Made by a program: the position numbers and the translations under genes
Source: Neomelitea salexigens DSM 19753
Lineage (GTDB): Bacteria; Pseudomonadota; Gammaproteobacteria; Pseudomonadales; Spongiibacteraceae
Assembly: GCF_000422345.1 (NCBI RefSeq)
Contig: NZ_AULP01000010.1
Coordinates: 62,001-126,000 of the forward strand
Direction: 5' to 3'
Length of the DNA: 64,000 bases
Shown: piece by piece, positions 62,604 through 64,000 of the stretch
Numbering within the stretch: the first letter of the stretch is position 1
Layout: every line of letters starts with the position of its first letter
Notes under the pieces: model-generated
Databases searched by the model: none
Told to the model about the DNA's origin: nothing
Seen by the model: only the letters and a program-made list of their open reading frames with translations

Positions 62604-63464
62604 TCAGCTAACGGTGGTTTTGGTGTAGGCCTCACTGAAGGACCACAGCTTTTCCGCCGCTGCATCGTCTTTGCCCCAGGGCTTAATGCGCTTGGGTTTG
62701 CAGTCGGCAAAGTACTCGCCGGTAACCCCTTCCAAGCTGGGCGAGGTCGCCACATAAATGGAGGTTTCGGCGCCCTTGTCGGGGCTGCGGAAAAACGGTT
62801 TTAACACCACCCCTAATATTTTCCCGATGATGACATTGTCCTGCTGGCCGAGGCCGGTGCTGACCGCCCCCGGATGCACGCAGTTTACCGTTACGCCAGT
62901 ACCTTCGAGCTGCTTGGCCAGATGGCGGGTCCACAGAATGTTGCAGAGTTTAGAGTGGCCGTACACTTTGAAGGTTTTGTATTTCTGGCGGGCAAACTCC
63001 AGGTCGTCAAACTGCACGCCTTTGCAGAAGGCATGGGCCTCCGACGCCACCGACACAATGCGCGCTGGCGCACTGGCGACGATGCGCTCTCGAAGCAACT
63101 CAGTCAGCAGAAAGTAGGCAAGGTGATTTACAGCGAAGGTTTCTTCTATACCGTCGGCGCTGAGCTTGCGCTCGGTGTTCACCACACCGGCGTTGTTCAA
63201 TAACAGGTGAAGCGGTTTACCAGTATCGAGAAACTGTTTCGCGGCGCGGCGAATATCGGCCATTTTACCGAGGTTGGCAATTAACAGGCTCAACTCAGCG
63301 TCGGGTCGCAAACTGCGCAGTTCGTCCAGTAGCGCCTGGCCCTTTTCTTCATTGCGGCAGAGAATAAACAGCTCGGCACCCTGCTCTACCAGCGCCTTGG
63401 CGGTCGCGCGGCCAATGCCGTTGGTCGCGCCGGTAATCAAACACACTTTTCCCGTCATGCTCAT
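62604..63464 (-). CDS. Short-chain dehydrogenase, retinol dehydrogenase-like
   Basis: A 286 aa SDR of the RDH/protochlorophyllide reductase-like group. ITGATNGIGRATAKALVEQGAELFILCRN (NADP type, Arg at the adenosine phosphate position), NNAGVV, and YGHSKLCN with the catalytic Tyr and Lys. Such enzymes act on bulky lipophilic alcohols, aldehydes or ketones. It follows the thioesterase gene by 41 bases on the same strand and is convergent with the HMG-CoA lyase gene. Confidence 0.85.
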   Translation of the reverse strand: MSMTGKVCLITGATNGIGRATAKALVEQGAELFILCRNEEKGQALLDELRSLRPDAELSLLIANLGKMADIRRAAKQFLDTGKPLHLLLNNAGVVNTERKLSADGIEETFAVNHLAYFLLTELLRERIVASAPARIVSVASEAHAFCKGVQFDDLEFARQKYKTFKVYGHSKLCNILWTRHLAKQLEGTGVTVNCVHPGAVSTGLGQQDNVIIGKILGVVLKPFFRSPDKGAETSIYVATSPSLEGVTGEYFADCKPKRIKPWGKDDAAAEKLWSFSEAYTKTTVS

Positions 63465-63505
63465 TATTATTGTCCTTGCACTATTGGTTTTGGTTTGGGT
63501 GTAAC

Positions 63506-63895
63506 TTAGTCGACACTACGCGTGCGGCCGTTGTCGTCGATGGCGACAAATACAAATTCGCCCTCGGTCACTTTTATCGGCTCTTCGTCGTCGTATTCGG
63601 TGATCCAGACTTCCACATTGATACGAATAGAGCTGCGCCCAACTTCAAGCACATCGGTATAACAGCTCACCACCGCGCCAACATTTACCGGCGACAGAAA
63701 CGCCATACTCGCAACGGCTACTGTGGCGACCCTGCCACCAGCGCGTCGCCCGGCAGTAATACCGGCTGCAAGATCCATTTGCGACATTAGCCAGCCACCG
63801 TATATGTCTCCGTCGGCATTAGTGTCTGCAGGCATAGCAATCACCTGCATGGCTAACTCGCCGTTGGGGCGGGGCACATCATCTATGTCACGCAT
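63506..63895 (-). CDS. Acyl-CoA thioesterase, YciA-like hotdog protein
   Basis: A 129 aa single hotdog-domain thioesterase. The segment ADTNADGDIYGGWLMSQMDLAAG holds the catalytic Asp in MDLAAG, and VATVAVASMAFLSPVNVGAVVSCY is the typical beta strand pair of YciA-like enzymes. It hydrolyses acyl-CoA thioesters of broad chain type. It is upstream of the RDH-like SDR and probably in one operon. A possible half-copy of the island motif lies upstream near 63960. Confidence 0.88.
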   Translation of the reverse strand: MRDIDDVPRPNGELAMQVIAMPADTNADGDIYGGWLMSQMDLAAGITAGRRAGGRVATVAVASMAFLSPVNVGAVVSCYTDVLEVGRSSIRINVEVWITEYDDEEPIKVTEGEFVFVAIDDNGRTRSVD

Positions 63896-63956
63896 TGGTT
63901 TGTATTCCTACTGTTTGAATTATTCATTGAGCGCCCAGTTAACGGATGACGTCTAG

Positions 63957-63976
63957 TATTGTCAATCTAATTTCTA
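63957..63976. promoter_or_regulatory. Possible degenerate copy of the island motif
   Basis: TATTGTCAATCTAATTTCTA about 62 bases upstream of the thioesterase gene; the left half TGTCAA is intact, the right half is poor. Listed only because of its position next to island genes. Confidence 0.25.
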
Positions 63977-64000
63977 GCCGCGCACCAGCGCCGGTAGCCA

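Overview
The window is a gene-dense, moderately GC-rich stretch of a gammaproteobacterial chromosome. The first 38 kb are largely core genes in an order close to that of Pseudomonas: radC-coaBC-algC-argB-slmA, pyrE, crc, rph, yicC-gmk-rpoZ-spoT-ridA, oxyR-recG, and a HexR-type regulator divergent from uvrD. The accessory genes (two TonB receptors of the hydrophobic-substrate type, a cytochrome P450, acyl-CoA enzymes, many short-chain dehydrogenases, a CaiB/BaiF transferase, DUF1501/DUF1800 proteins) resemble those of marine oligotrophic gammaproteobacteria such as Spongiibacteraceae or Halieaceae. That placement is inferred from gene content; no rRNA or tRNA gene was seen.

Layout. 1-4 kb: a helicase/nuclease pair for double-strand-break processing, cut by the left edge. 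4-5 kb: rpmB-rpmG with a clear terminator. 5-25 kb: housekeeping genes for CoA, sugar-phosphate, arginine, pyrimidine, RNA and (p)ppGpp metabolism, oxidative stress and recombination; dut, usually found in this neighbourhood, is absent. 25-31 kb: a Tat-exported PhoD-like phosphatase, a TetR/haloalkane dehalogenase/membrane protein operon and an ABC-F ATPase. 31-34 kb: a Fur-box-controlled TonB receptor with a PepSY membrane protein. 34-38 kb: hexR-like gene, uvrD and an orphan TRAP binding protein. 38-42 kb: a DUF1501/DUF1800 pair. 41.7-64 kb: a catabolic island.

The catabolic island is the most interesting part. A six-gene operon (51890 down to 45521) encodes an ACAD11-like acyl-CoA dehydrogenase, an aminoglycoside-phosphotransferase-fold kinase, a small DUF6285-like protein, an SDR, an acyl-CoA ligase and a cytochrome P450. 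Apart from the P450 this matches the protein set of the Pseudomonas putida levulinate operon lvaABCDE, in which a 4-hydroxyacyl-CoA is phosphorylated and then isomerised to a 3-hydroxyacyl-CoA. Around it lie a VOC protein, a MarR regulator with a flavodoxin-like reductase, an alpha/beta hydrolase, a TonB receptor with a medium-chain dehydrogenase, a GST-SDR-CaiB-HMG-CoA lyase operon and a thioesterase-SDR pair. The four divergent promoter regions of the island (44.9, 52.0, 53.8 and 58.8-58.9 kb) share a previously unnamed palindrome, TGTCAA-N5-TTGACA or a close variant, which suggests one regulon. A second TonB receptor gene at the left end of the island is interrupted by one in-frame TGA.
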